Counted from the first letter of the stretch, positions 1-10,042 are shown. The stretch is DNA of 64,000 nt from Bacteroidaceae bacterium (GCA_024688885.1 JAILDV010000050.1:1-64000), one strand, 5' to 3'. Made by a program: numbers and translations. The notes: generated from the letters alone by a model not told the origin.

Positions 1-1
1 C

Positions 2-514
2 ACCCCAGACTATACGCTGGGTGTGCTTACCGAGCAGACAACGGGCTTCAAGTGCAAGACACTCGAGAAGACGGTGTTCAAGGGAGAAGGGGCAATGAAC
101 CCCATGTTCTACGCAATCCCCAAGGGAGAGCATGAAATGAAGATTGTTGACTATGGCAGCCGCTTCACGTTTGGTTTCCGGTTGGGCGGCACCTACCGAA
201 ACGCAAGGCTGGAGGGCAAGCCCAAGCAGACAGACATCTTCCCTGGCTCTATCTGTGTAGGCAAGAAATTTGTGGAGAGGAAGGGTTTAGAAGGTGGGGA
301 AGAGGTGCTGAATGTACTCTCTCATCTGATAGATCACCTCATCTCGACAGGCGACATCAATCCCCGAAAGGTTGCCAATGACATCCGCATGACCATCGTG
401 GAGGATGACATGGTGACGGAGAAGGGAGAAGAACTTGAAGACCCGAACGCATGGAAGCCGAAGGATTGGAATCTGTTGGAAGAAGATTGGGAGGAGTCGG
501 GAAATGGCTACTAA
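2..514 (+). CDS. hypothetical protein, truncated at left edge
   Basis: Frame is open to the window start (TPDYTLG upstream of the listed GTG at 23); no family recognised. Confidence 0.6.
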   Translation, partial: TPDYTLGVLTEQTTGFKCKTLEKTVFKGEGAMNPMFYAIPKGEHEMKIVDYGSRFTFGFRLGGTYRNARLEGKPKQTDIFPGSICVGKKFVERKGLEGGEEVLNVLSHLIDHLISTGDINPRKVANDIRMTIVEDDMVTEKGEELEDPNAWKPKDWNLLEEDWEESGNGY

Positions 515-869
515 CTATCTGCATATCAAGCACCCTGACGTGGAGAAAGCGCAGAATGATGTGGATTATCTCTATCAGATTGTCAAACTCATTAATGGTA
601 TTTTCCCAGAGGGGTACATCGAACTACAAGACCTGTGCTTTCACCTGTATGGAACCCGAACAGCGTCGATACTGGAAAGACTAAAGGCAGCAAGGGTGGA
701 TGTCACCGCTTCCATTAAGATAAGTTGGGAGGCAGAAGGTGCACCAGAACTGCTCCACAGGGTGTTCTTCCCACTATCCTTCATCGCCAAGGCAAGCGAA
801 AATCTGTCCATCACCAAGTACGGCAAAGCATACACACGCTTTATTCAACATCAAGAGGAGGTCAGTTGA
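504..869 (+). CDS. hypothetical protein (~121 aa)
   Basis: ATG at 504 (MATNYLHIKHPD...) overlaps the end of the upstream ORF; the listed 435 start is an N-terminal extension. Confidence 0.55.
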   Translation: MATNYLHIKHPDVEKAQNDVDYLYQIVKLINGIFPEGYIELQDLCFHLYGTRTASILERLKAARVDVTASIKISWEAEGAPELLHRVFFPLSFIAKASENLSITKYGKAYTRFIQHQEEVS

Positions 870-898
870 CCCCCTCTTGGTGTATATAGGTAAAAAAA

Positions 899-930
899 GT
901 AATTTTAGTAAATGGTAATTTTAGTCATTT
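899..930. repeat. ~32-bp intergenic element copy 1 (GTAATTTTAGTAAATGGTAATTTTAGTCATTT)
   Basis: Near-identical copies at 4495 and 9821; each has an internal direct repeat GTAATTTTAGT. Confidence 0.85.
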
Positions 931-1061
931 TCACCCCTTTTCACCCCCTTTTTCCCCTTCTGACAGCCGCTTTTTGCATTTTCTGTGAATTTGAGAGACA
1001 TTATCTATGAATATTAGAATATTTTCTATGAATTTGAGAGAGATGTTTCCTTTTTCATGCT

Positions 1062-1069
1062 TATCTTTG
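1062..1069 (+). promoter_or_regulatory. Bacteroidetes-type -7 box TATCTTTG
   Basis: Matches TAnnTTTG, ~75 bp upstream of the CDS at 1143. Confidence 0.5.
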
Positions 1070-1142
1070 CCCCCGAAATACTTATACGAACACGACATCA
1101 CTTATTAATAACATATTTTATTAACTTAAATCAAAAACAAAT

Positions 1143-1622
1143 ATGAAGAAACTGTTACTAACTTTTGTGTTTATGCTCGTTACTGCTACTACAGTATGGG
1201 CACAGACAGACACGCAGCGATTAGTGGTGTGGCAAAAGTCTGGAGAAAAGGTGTATTTCGACCTTACCGAAGAACCCGAGACCACGTTTGAAGACGGTCA
1301 GTTAGTCATCAACACAAACAAAACCACTATTTATTATCAATTAGAGAATATTCTTCGCTACACTTATGAAGGAATGGTTACAGCCATTGATTCACCGAAA
1401 ACGCCCGCGAATGAAGTTGTTTTTCGACAAGGGAAAGACCAAATGTCATTTGATGGACTTGCTGAGGGTACGCTTCTTTGCGTATATGCTATTGATGGGA
1501 AATTGCTTTCCACACAAACCGCTCGCGGTGGTCAAACTGCCGTCATATCTCTTGCCAGCCAACCTGCTGGAACCTATATTCTAAAAGTTGGAGATGCAAC
1601 CTATAAATTTTTTAAGAAATGA
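1143..1622 (+). CDS. secreted protein with T9SS-type C-terminal sorting-like domain
   Basis: Signal peptide MKKLLLTFVFMLVTATTVWAQ; C-terminus VYAIDGKLL...LASQPAGTYILKVGDATYKFFKK. Confidence 0.75.
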   Translation: MKKLLLTFVFMLVTATTVWAQTDTQRLVVWQKSGEKVYFDLTEEPETTFEDGQLVINTNKTTIYYQLENILRYTYEGMVTAIDSPKTPANEVVFRQGKDQMSFDGLAEGTLLCVYAIDGKLLSTQTARGGQTAVISLASQPAGTYILKVGDATYKFFKK

Positions 1623-4396
1623 AAACACAATGCTATTACAAATACTTGCTGACCGCTGTTTTAATGCTGATGGCTGGTCAAGTTATGCATGCACAGGATG
1701 CATTTTATATTTACCGTAATGACGGTGAGTTCAATGGATTCTTCTATGATGATGTGAAACGTATCGGTTATTCCAAGTTTGACATTGACTCCATAGAACA
1801 TGATGTATATGTGGTACAGGATGTTGAACTGGCTGACACAATTTACCGTATTCCACTTGCGGCGATTGATTCTGTCGGTTTTGTACAACCAGAGATTATA
1901 TACAATCCTCGCTTGCGTCGTATGGACGACGAAGGAATGACGGCATTCTTGCAAAGCAATGAAGGCTTGACGCTTTTCTTCGATAAATCTTTGCCAATTG
2001 ACAAGCGTCCTAAGGCAAATGACGTGTTAGTTTGTTTTGATTGGGAACGTTTTGCTGGTGGCTTTGGTGGTAAAGTGCGTAATGTGAGTGAGAAGAGTGA
2101 CGGTATTGTGGTACAATGCGATTCTATTGATTCATTGGGCGATTTGTTCCAACAATTCATTACAGTGGAACAGATTGTGGCAGATGAAGGAGGCAATATG
2201 GCTCGTCGAATTGCTGGTGTGCCATCTTCTAACTTAAGAAAAGTTGCTGGCAACACAGACCTTACACTCTTTAATCTGAATACAACGTTACACAAATCAT
2301 TGAAAGAAAGCGACAGATATGAAGTGACGCTCGATCTGGGACTGAAATTGGTTGTTCGTGCCACTGCTGTCTATAATATTGGTATGAGCAGTTTTTATAC
2401 AAAGTTGATGCTCACAGAAGAATTAGGTGTCGATGCTGGCATAACCGCAGATTTCAAGATGGGCGAAAGCCTGACTTTCCCGTTTACAGGCAAAACAATT
2501 GGCGTAAAGTTCCCCGCCACTCTGCCCATTTTCGAGGTGCGTCCTATACCAGACGCGTTCGTGCGTTGTGAGGGGCATTTAAAAGGTAGTTTCAATTATC
2601 CTGTGTTCTCGGGTAGCATGACACAATCCATCACCATTGATAATGTCGATGTTTATGGATCATGGACAAACGATGACCATCCTGCCGACAATAACCCCAA
2701 TGCCACTTTCCAGTTAGAGATGAATGGCTTTTTCCAGACAGGTGTACATCAAGATTTCTCGTTGCACACAAACGAGTGGCTACATAAAGTGATTGATGCA
2801 CAAATCGGATTAGACGTCTATACCGGCCCTAAATTAAGCGGTAACATCACGCTTGATGCAGGAGCGGCGATGGAAGGGAATGTATACGGCGCTCTGTATA
2901 ACACATCTTTGGAGTTTACAAAGTGCGCCATCGACTATGAAGCCACGAGTAAGGTGTGGTTCTTATGGTACGACCCCAAGGGGATAAAGTTCATGGATGG
3001 AAGTATCGGATTATGGCAAAAGACATTGCATCTCTTCCCGGAATTTCGTAAAACTGAAGTTGATATAAATGACACCAACCTTCAAGCCACCATTCGTCCA
3101 CGAGGCGATATCTGTTGGTCTTGGCCTATTGGTGTGGGTATTGTCAAGGCATATACGAATTTATATGATCACACATATATAACGGGGGATAAGCCATTGA
3201 TGATTAAATATAATGAGAAGGAGAATTATAGTTTGTGGAATACGTGGGATAAATTCTCTGCATCGTTTGACATCAGTTCGTTGCCAATAGGTGATTATGT
3301 CGCAGCCCCTTACATTCGTTTCATAGGACGTGACATCTACGCTGAACCTTACACAGTCTTTCATGTGAAACCCTACATCAAGGTGGCGTGTGCCGACACC
3401 ATTTTCGTGGATGGTGAGCCTTCCGAGACACGTATATCTTTCATGACAAATTGCGATTCAGTGGCTATTGATCCAATTTTCTTCGAAGGCGATGATGACG
3501 CTTGGGCGGAATTTTCGGTTGAGAAGAACACTATCATTATAAAGACCACAAAACGCAATAATACAGTGTCTTTCCGTGATATACCATTAATCGTGCATTG
3601 TTTCTATTATAATGGCAATGGCGAAATGCTTTCGTTCAGTGACACACGTGACATTCGCATTCTGCAAACACCAAAGGGAAAATACACCAAAGTCTATGTT
3701 GACTTTATGACTGAATATAACACCCAAGAAAGTGAAAAGTACAGGACTGGAGAAAAACTTCCTTGGACGATTGAGTATGTACCTAACCCTAATGTATTCC
3801 CCAGTATTTCGGAATTAAGAGAACCTGTGGCATGTACAGTTACATATGTGAACGATAGTATCATGCAGGTTACCAGTGCTGACACTCAGAAGGAAAGTGA
3901 TGAGTATGTCCATCAAGAAGAGAACTATTACACTTCTAAAAGCACATGTGTTAAGGAAGCAAGTTGGGATATCAGCCTTCGAATCAATCTACTTAGAAAG
4001 TACATCATTAGTGGTCATGTCAAATGCAATAAGAGTTCGACGACTAGAGACGATACTGATGGTATAGATCACAGCGCAGACTATGATATACCATATCATA
4101 ATGAGGGGAATAGTGAAGACTCTGAACAATTTGCCATAACTTTCAAGAATCTCGAGTGGTCTTGGTCTAATGACCACGAAGATTATTATGGCGCAAGTTA
4201 TGATAACGCTGAAAAATTGTTCTCAGATTATATCACCTCCTTCACATGGAGAGAAGAGTCTAATTCTTACAGTAAAGGATGGGATTCATGGGAAGGCAAA
4301 TATAATGAATCACAACGCGACTATCATTCGAACTATGAACGTCGTTATAACAATTATGATTGGCATTTGTCCATACAACTCACACAAGAGGAATAA
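1619..4396 (+). CDS. large secreted hypothetical protein (925 aa)
   Basis: Signal peptide; ATGA overlap with the upstream stop codon. Confidence 0.75.
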   Translation: MKTQCYYKYLLTAVLMLMAGQVMHAQDAFYIYRNDGEFNGFFYDDVKRIGYSKFDIDSIEHDVYVVQDVELADTIYRIPLAAIDSVGFVQPEIIYNPRLRRMDDEGMTAFLQSNEGLTLFFDKSLPIDKRPKANDVLVCFDWERFAGGFGGKVRNVSEKSDGIVVQCDSIDSLGDLFQQFITVEQIVADEGGNMARRIAGVPSSNLRKVAGNTDLTLFNLNTTLHKSLKESDRYEVTLDLGLKLVVRATAVYNIGMSSFYTKLMLTEELGVDAGITADFKMGESLTFPFTGKTIGVKFPATLPIFEVRPIPDAFVRCEGHLKGSFNYPVFSGSMTQSITIDNVDVYGSWTNDDHPADNNPNATFQLEMNGFFQTGVHQDFSLHTNEWLHKVIDAQIGLDVYTGPKLSGNITLDAGAAMEGNVYGALYNTSLEFTKCAIDYEATSKVWFLWYDPKGIKFMDGSIGLWQKTLHLFPEFRKTEVDINDTNLQATIRPRGDICWSWPIGVGIVKAYTNLYDHTYITGDKPLMIKYNEKENYSLWNTWDKFSASFDISSLPIGDYVAAPYIRFIGRDIYAEPYTVFHVKPYIKVACADTIFVDGEPSETRISFMTNCDSVAIDPIFFEGDDDAWAEFSVEKNTIIIKTTKRNNTVSFRDIPLIVHCFYYNGNGEMLSFSDTRDIRILQTPKGKYTKVYVDFMTEYNTQESEKYRTGEKLPWTIEYVPNPNVFPSISELREPVACTVTYVNDSIMQVTSADTQKESDEYVHQEENYYTSKSTCVKEASWDISLRINLLRKYIISGHVKCNKSSTTRDDTDGIDHSADYDIPYHNEGNSEDSEQFAITFKNLEWSWSNDHEDYYGASYDNAEKLFSDYITSFTWREESNSYSKGWDSWEGKYNESQRDYHSNYERRYNNYDWHLSIQLTQEE

Positions 4397-4406
4397 GTAA
4401 TGGCAG

Positions 4407-4437
4407 ACACCCACAAGGCTCATGGCTTTGTGGGTGT
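4407..4437 (+). terminator. intrinsic terminator-like hairpin
   Basis: ACACCCACAAGGC TCAT GGCTTTGTGGGTGT followed by a T-rich stretch, just after the stop at 4396. Confidence 0.7.
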
Positions 4438-4494
4438 TTCTGTGTCTGTAACCTAAGAAGGAAAGATTGGAAACGCGAGGTAATAGTAAAAAAG

Positions 4495-4526
4495 GTAATT
4501 TTAGTAAATGGTAATTTTAGTGAATT
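4495..4526. repeat. ~32-bp intergenic element copy 2
   Basis: GTAATTTTAGTAAATGGTAATTTTAGTGAATT. Confidence 0.85.
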
Positions 4527-4644
4527 CGACTTTCGGTCTTACTCCTCCTTGTGAAAAAAGTTGGGGAAATGTTTGGAAGTTGACGTTTTATTTCTCATCT
4601 TTGCAACAATAATAAGATTCTAACCTAAATCAGAAGAAAAGACT

Positions 4645-5802
4645 ATGGTATATTGCGGAAATTGCGGACACCCGAATCCCGATAGCGGTTCTTTTTGCAC
4701 CGCTTGCGGCTCTCCCCTGGTAAAGCCAGAGGATGTGACTCCTGCCCCTGTGGAGGAAGAACCAGTTGTAGAGAGTGAACCAGTAGTAGAGAGTGAACCA
4801 GTTGATGTGGCTCCTGTGGAGAGCGAGCCAGTAGTGGAGAGCGAGCCAGTTGCCCCTGAGACTGACAGTCAGAGCATGGCGACCCCTGGACGTATAAGCA
4901 TACCGTTGCGCAGGAAAAGTACACCACCTCCCCCTGTGGGTTCTGCACCCGTGGAGAGTGAGCCAACGCCTGCACCAGTGGAGAGCGCACCTGCGCCACC
5001 ACCTCCTCCAGCACAACCGGTGGTGGAGAGTGCACCAACGCCTCCTCCTGCTGCTCCTGCCGCTGTGGAGAGTGCACCAACACCTCCTCCCCCTGCACAA
5101 CCTGCGGCACCTGCACCGAAGAAGGGTGGTGGTGGGAAGAAGTCGTGCCTGATTATCGCCATCATCCTCTTTGTGGTGATGTTGGTGGTGGGTGGCGCGA
5201 TCACCTACTTCGTGGTGAACTGGGCTAAGAAGGCTGGACTGATTGAGGCTGATGCACAGATGGAGAAAGTTGATGTGGATGATGAGGACGAGGAGGATGA
5301 GGATGACTACGGGACGTATGTGGCTGATAAGGAGTTTGAGGAGATGATTCCTGCGGCATCGGAAGAGGTGGATGATGAGGTGGAGCCTGAGCCAGTGGAG
5401 GATATGGTGAGAGAGGAGAAGCCGTCAGTGGTGAGAGAGGAGAAGCCTGTGACTGCCGCGAAGGAGTCCACACCGTCGAATGGTGGCAAGAAGGACGACG
5501 ACAAGATTTATGAGGTGGCAGATAAGCAGCCTGCCTTCCCGAGTGGTATCTCTGGCTTGTCCAAATTCCTTAACGAGAATGTTAGCCCATCTGCCAAGGA
5601 GAAGGGGGTGCATGGCAGGGTGATTGCCTCGTTTGTGGTGGAGAAGGACGGTTCGCTGAGTGACTTCAAAATCGTCAAATCTCTTGACCCCGACCTTGAC
5701 AAAGAGACGATGCGTCTTCTGAAGAGCATGCCCCGCTGGAGCCCTGGCACCATCAACGGGGAACCCGTCCGTGTGAGGTACACCGTGCCGGTGACATACT
5801 AA
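4645..5802 (+). CDS. zinc-ribbon / Pro-Glu-rich repeat / TM / TonB C-terminal domain protein
   Basis: N-terminus CGNCGHPNPDSGSFCTACG; PVVESEP and PVESAPTPPP repeats; one TM segment; C-terminus with TonB_C-like VHGRVIASFVVEKDGSLSDFKIVKS...RWSPGTINGEPVRVRYTVPV. Confidence 0.8.
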   Translation: MVYCGNCGHPNPDSGSFCTACGSPLVKPEDVTPAPVEEEPVVESEPVVESEPVDVAPVESEPVVESEPVAPETDSQSMATPGRISIPLRRKSTPPPPVGSAPVESEPTPAPVESAPAPPPPPAQPVVESAPTPPPAAPAAVESAPTPPPPAQPAAPAPKKGGGGKKSCLIIAIILFVVMLVVGGAITYFVVNWAKKAGLIEADAQMEKVDVDDEDEEDEDDYGTYVADKEFEEMIPAASEEVDDEVEPEPVEDMVREEKPSVVREEKPVTAAKESTPSNGGKKDDDKIYEVADKQPAFPSGISGLSKFLNENVSPSAKEKGVHGRVIASFVVEKDGSLSDFKIVKSLDPDLDKETMRLLKSMPRWSPGTINGEPVRVRYTVPVTY

Positions 5803-5829
5803 CTTTCATCACTAAAAACTTGATCAACT

Positions 5830-8800
5830 ATGAACACCAAACACAAATTGCTAACCTTCCTGACGGCATTGGCTATGCTGATGCCTCTAAGTGCTGTGGG
5901 ACAAGATAAGGATGTCTTGATAGATGCGGACTTTATTATCACGGATGGTCCCATAAGTTTATTCTTCCGTGCAAAGGGTCATTTAAAACTGACCAAAGAC
6001 TATTTTGTCATCACTATTCCTGCCCAAGATTTAAAAGCGGAATACGATGATGATGGTCTCACATATAATGAAAAGGGTAGTTGTACAGATATAACTATCC
6101 AAGGAAAGTGCAAGATGATAGAGAAGGAATGGGAAAATAGGGAAGGACGTATAGTGAGAGATACGTGGTTTGTTACTGATGGAGCATATACCGTTAGTCC
6201 CACACAATGGAACTTTAAAATGAATACGGAGATCATGAGAAAAGGCTTCAGGACTGGAAAAATATATAAAAATACTGAAAAATATGAGGAAAAAAAACTG
6301 GTCTATGCGGAGAAGGCATCAGCACAATCGGAATATGACAAGTTGATTTATTTTAGCGAGAATAGTTATATTTTCCAGAAGGAAGGTAGGATATTTTCAA
6401 TTAAAATAGACATACAGGGGTTAAAGTCTTCCACTAAATATCGAGATTATCATTATAACGAAGATGGCACGTTGGATGATGGTTATGATCTCTGGAATGG
6501 AGAATGGGATAATTATGAAGATGTATATGATGATCATCCGGTTTATTCAACGATAGAAGGTGAAGGTAGTTGTGCCGGCACGATGTTCGCTGAGGGTGAT
6601 AGCATTGACGCTCCTGCCATCCATGAAGAGGACAATGAGGCATCGGAGGAGAGTGGTACGATGAAGTTCTTGATTCCGATTGCTGTGGCAGTGGCGGTTG
6701 GCGGTGCTGTGGCAGGTGCAGCCGCAGGTGGTGTGGCAGCCTATCGCAAGAGGTTGAGGAAGAAGCAGGAGCGTGAGAGTCAAGGTCAGGAGGATGAGAA
6801 CAGCGAGGAAGAGCAGGAAGAGGAGAAGGAGCCGGACGACCTGCGCATGGACTTGTACAAGGACTTTGGCGACACGCTGGTGGTGGGTGACGCCGCCCAG
6901 CAGGTGTGTGCCTGCATTGTCAGGATGCCCAAGAATGGTGCTGAGTTCACAGACGAGGGGCTGACCCGACAAATACAAATCACCAGCGGGGACGACTATC
7001 TGGTGGTGGAGGATGGCGAGATTGTGAATGGCTGGAAGACGAGTTATGTCTATGCCCCCGAGATGGACTCCCCACCCGAGGAGGGCATCGTGAAATTCAC
7101 CATCGCCAGTGCCGAAGGCTCCTACACGAACAAGATACACTTCAAGATTCAGCCAGCAGGGATTATATTTGACCCCAGACATGATAACGTGACCATTCCT
7201 GCCCGATATGACAAGGTGGTGAAAGTGCCTTTCCTGGTGATGGGTATGGAAGTGGAGGAGATACAGGATCTGGATGTCCGCATCACAGACATGGATGGCA
7301 ACCCTGCCAAGGAGTATGACGTGCAGGTGGAGTATAGCCTGAAGAAGGAGGACAGGCCTTTCCATGCCCTCATCACAGACTTGTTGCGTGACGAGAAGAA
7401 GGACATCGGCATTGCGGGTAAGCACATGAACTTCCTGCTGAAGGTGGAAGCCCGCAACAAGGAAGGGTTCACCATCAGGGGAGAACTCCCGTTGTTCCGC
7501 TTCTACATGGGACTGGCGTTCGAGGTGTCGAGTGATGTGGGCTGCTACCTGGAGAAGTATGACCGCGTGAAGCACCAGAAAACAACCATTGTGACAGTGG
7601 ATGACAAGAAGTTTGTCCGTGCGCAGAACTGGTGCAAGGTGCGTTTCTATGACCATCATCTGGAGGAGGGCAACCACAAGATTGACATCACAGAGCCAGA
7701 CCCGAAGGAACTGTCGTTGACGTTGAAAGCCAGCACCGACCCCAGCGCACAGGGGATTATCGACAAGTTGAATCTGCAGGTGGAGGGCATGAAGCGTTAT
7801 GAAGGCGGTTACTACTATATGCTCCAATGCCAAAGTGCGGCACTGAGTGTGCCCAACCGCTTCGATGCGGATGCCACGCTGACGTGGACGCATGGTGGGA
7901 AGACCTACGCTGCTGCAGAACGCAGGCTTCACCTGCTGTCACAGCCCCGACGCTGTCTGGGCACTCCTGAGGAAGGTCAGCTTGCCAAGGAGCAGGATGA
8001 GAAGTTGGAGAGGGTGCTTAACCATCTGGATGGTCACCTCCGTGTGACAGATCCATCGGGAGAGATGTTCCCCATCGCTCTTGCCATTCAGACGATGAAG
8101 AGGGGGTATAAGGTGGAGTTTGGCTACGACGAGGATACCATCAGGAAGATTGTGCAGTCGCATCAGAAGGTGGCGACTTATCAAATGGAACTGGACAACT
8201 ATGAGGCGTCACTCCTTGACAAGGAGCCCACTTTCTTGGAGAACACTTACTATCTGAAGAAAGACTTGGATCAGTTGCCGTTCTATAAGCGCATCGGCGT
8301 GGGGCTCATCACCTTTGGAGCCATAGATTATTTTGCGGCAATGGGTGCCATGCAGGAGAAGGCAATGGAAGTGGGTGAACCGGGCAAGGACGTGTCGTGG
8401 TATGAAGTGTTCTATGTGGGAGCGGAGAGTGTGACGATTGACTATCTGTATGAGCAAGGCATGCGGCTTGGTTTTGGTACGTTGTCATATGTGGGAAAGG
8501 CTGGTCAGGCTGTATGGGACAAGGGACTGCTGAAAGCGATGAAGGAGGGCTGTTCGTGGGATAACTTTAAGAGCATTGGGAACGAATTGTGGGATGCTGT
8601 GAAGGGAGAACTGAACAGCGTGGTCAACTGGAAGAGTGCCTTCCGCTTGTGGAATGATAACCCATTCAAGGGTGCGAAAGCTGCTGAGGATGCCAAGGAA
8701 AGCTTGAAGGAGGCTGATGTCCTGCTGAAACAAGGTTTCAAGAGTTCTTCATTGGACAAGCCTCTGGCTCTGGCTCGTAAAGAGGCAAAGCAAAAGGTGA

Positions 8801-9810
8801 AAGACCTTCAGAAAGTCATAGAAGCGGTGAAGCGTTATAATGATAAGTCGCAGACGAGTGAGATGTACAGGCTGATTCTGGAGGTGCAGTCGGACAAGTT
8901 TGCGATGAGTTATCTGAACAGGCTGGGTGATGACTTCATCCCGACACGTGCCTACTTCAATGACGCATTGAACTCCATGTATAAGTCGGTGGACGGCAAT
9001 ATAAAGTCATACATTGCACGTAAGTATCACATATCGCCGGACAAGATTCAGATGCCTACTGCCACATCGAGCAACATGCTTGACTTGCTGATGGGCAAGA
9101 AAGTGACCTTTGACCGCGATGTCACCTACTTCTGGGTGAATTCGAAGGGCGAGTGTGTCTATATGGGTGAGGAAGCAGTGAATTTGATGTACAAGAGGCT
9201 GTTCTATGATGAATACCAGAAGAGGATTGGTGCAGTACTGCCAGATATCTCTAAGATGAGTCCTGAAGAACTGCTTAAATATGAGAGACTGCGCGACATT
9301 GAAGCCTTGAAGTTCGGTAAGGAGGCAGACCAGACGGTGATTCAGGACGTCTTGAAGAACAAAGAGAGTTATGGTGTCGATTTGAATAAGATGGTGTCGA
9401 AAGACTTGCACCATCTGCCCCTTGACAATCCAGCCAAGGTGGCTGATGCCATTGCCCACAAGGGTATTGAGCGATTCAAAGAATTCCGTAGCCTGATGGA
9501 TGCGGCAGGTAAGGCTGCTACAGAGCAGGAAGCAAGACAACTGAGCAGTAAGGCATTGGGTGAGCTGGTGGAAGGCTGCCGTCAGGAGGTGAAGACGTTT
9601 GGCATCATGCTGTCGAGAAACGCTGCCCGATTCCCCATCAACAAGAAGGACATGATACCTGCCAACCTGCATAAGGCGATTGAAGTGCTCAGGAAATTGA
9701 CGACAGGTGAAGCCACACTTGACCAGACAGAGATAGCGCTTGACCTGATTGGCTATACCTACGACAGTTTGGCTGCTTCGGTGGGTAAACTGGCTATTGA
9801 CATTGGATAA
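5830..9810 (+). CDS. very large membrane-anchored hypothetical protein (1326 aa)
   Basis: Signal peptide; internal TM (FLIPIAVAVAVGGAVAGAAAGGVAAY) followed by RKRLRKK; long C-terminal region of unknown family. Confidence 0.8.
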   Translation: MNTKHKLLTFLTALAMLMPLSAVGQDKDVLIDADFIITDGPISLFFRAKGHLKLTKDYFVITIPAQDLKAEYDDDGLTYNEKGSCTDITIQGKCKMIEKEWENREGRIVRDTWFVTDGAYTVSPTQWNFKMNTEIMRKGFRTGKIYKNTEKYEEKKLVYAEKASAQSEYDKLIYFSENSYIFQKEGRIFSIKIDIQGLKSSTKYRDYHYNEDGTLDDGYDLWNGEWDNYEDVYDDHPVYSTIEGEGSCAGTMFAEGDSIDAPAIHEEDNEASEESGTMKFLIPIAVAVAVGGAVAGAAAGGVAAYRKRLRKKQERESQGQEDENSEEEQEEEKEPDDLRMDLYKDFGDTLVVGDAAQQVCACIVRMPKNGAEFTDEGLTRQIQITSGDDYLVVEDGEIVNGWKTSYVYAPEMDSPPEEGIVKFTIASAEGSYTNKIHFKIQPAGIIFDPRHDNVTIPARYDKVVKVPFLVMGMEVEEIQDLDVRITDMDGNPAKEYDVQVEYSLKKEDRPFHALITDLLRDEKKDIGIAGKHMNFLLKVEARNKEGFTIRGELPLFRFYMGLAFEVSSDVGCYLEKYDRVKHQKTTIVTVDDKKFVRAQNWCKVRFYDHHLEEGNHKIDITEPDPKELSLTLKASTDPSAQGIIDKLNLQVEGMKRYEGGYYYMLQCQSAALSVPNRFDADATLTWTHGGKTYAAAERRLHLLSQPRRCLGTPEEGQLAKEQDEKLERVLNHLDGHLRVTDPSGEMFPIALAIQTMKRGYKVEFGYDEDTIRKIVQSHQKVATYQMELDNYEASLLDKEPTFLENTYYLKKDLDQLPFYKRIGVGLITFGAIDYFAAMGAMQEKAMEVGEPGKDVSWYEVFYVGAESVTIDYLYEQGMRLGFGTLSYVGKAGQAVWDKGLLKAMKEGCSWDNFKSIGNELWDAVKGELNSVVNWKSAFRLWNDNPFKGAKAAEDAKESLKEADVLLKQGFKSSSLDKPLALARKEAKQKVKDLQKVIEAVKRYNDKSQTSEMYRLILEVQSDKFAMSYLNRLGDDFIPTRAYFNDALNSMYKSVDGNIKSYIARKYHISPDKIQMPTATSSNMLDLLMGKKVTFDRDVTYFWVNSKGECVYMGEEAVNLMYKRLFYDEYQKRIGAVLPDISKMSPEELLKYERLRDIEALKFGKEADQTVIQDVLKNKESYGVDLNKMVSKDLHHLPLDNPAKVADAIAHKGIERFKEFRSLMDAAGKAATEQEARQLSSKALGELVEGCRQEVKTFGIMLSRNAARFPINKKDMIPANLHKAIEVLRKLTTGEATLDQTEIALDLIGYTYDSLAASVGKLAIDIG

Positions 9811-9820
9811 AGTCAAAAAG

Positions 9821-9852
9821 GTAATTTTAGTAAATGGTAATTTTCGTCATTT
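9821..9852. repeat. ~32-bp intergenic element copy 3
   Basis: GTAATTTTAGTAAATGGTAATTTTCGTCATTT. Confidence 0.85.
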
Positions 9853-9908
9853 TAACCCTAAAAATAAAAAAAGGTGTTCTTTTATTTTGTAGTGTCTAAA
9901 ATTTGCCG

Positions 9909-9916
9909 TACCTTTG
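9909..9916 (+). promoter_or_regulatory. -7 box TACCTTTG of the rimP-nusA-infB operon
   Basis: TAnnTTTG with an upstream TTTTG (TATTTTGTAGTG). Confidence 0.65.
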
Positions 9917-9930
9917 CACTCGAAATGAAT

Positions 9931-9959
9931 GAGGGGACTGAAAAGTTCCCTCTTTTCTT
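9931..9959 (+). promoter_or_regulatory. leader hairpin/attenuator-like element upstream of rimP
   Basis: GAGGGGACTGAAAAGTTCCCTC followed by TTTTCTTT, between the promoter and rimP. Confidence 0.6.
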
Positions 9960-10042
9960 TGTCAACTGCATGGCGGAGAAAGGGGGACCTTGTTCATTTT
10001 GCCACAATGGCTCGTGGCTGATTGTAAGTTTTAAATGATTGT

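Noticed and set aside
4741-5110. DNA repeats in the TonB-hybrid gene as another heptamer array
   Set aside because: These are codon-multiple repeats encoding PVVESEP/PVESAP linkers, not 7-bp units.
6547-7932. 461-aa minus-strand ORF
   Set aside because: Antisense to the 1326-aa ORF; His/Leu-rich composition typical of shadow ORFs.
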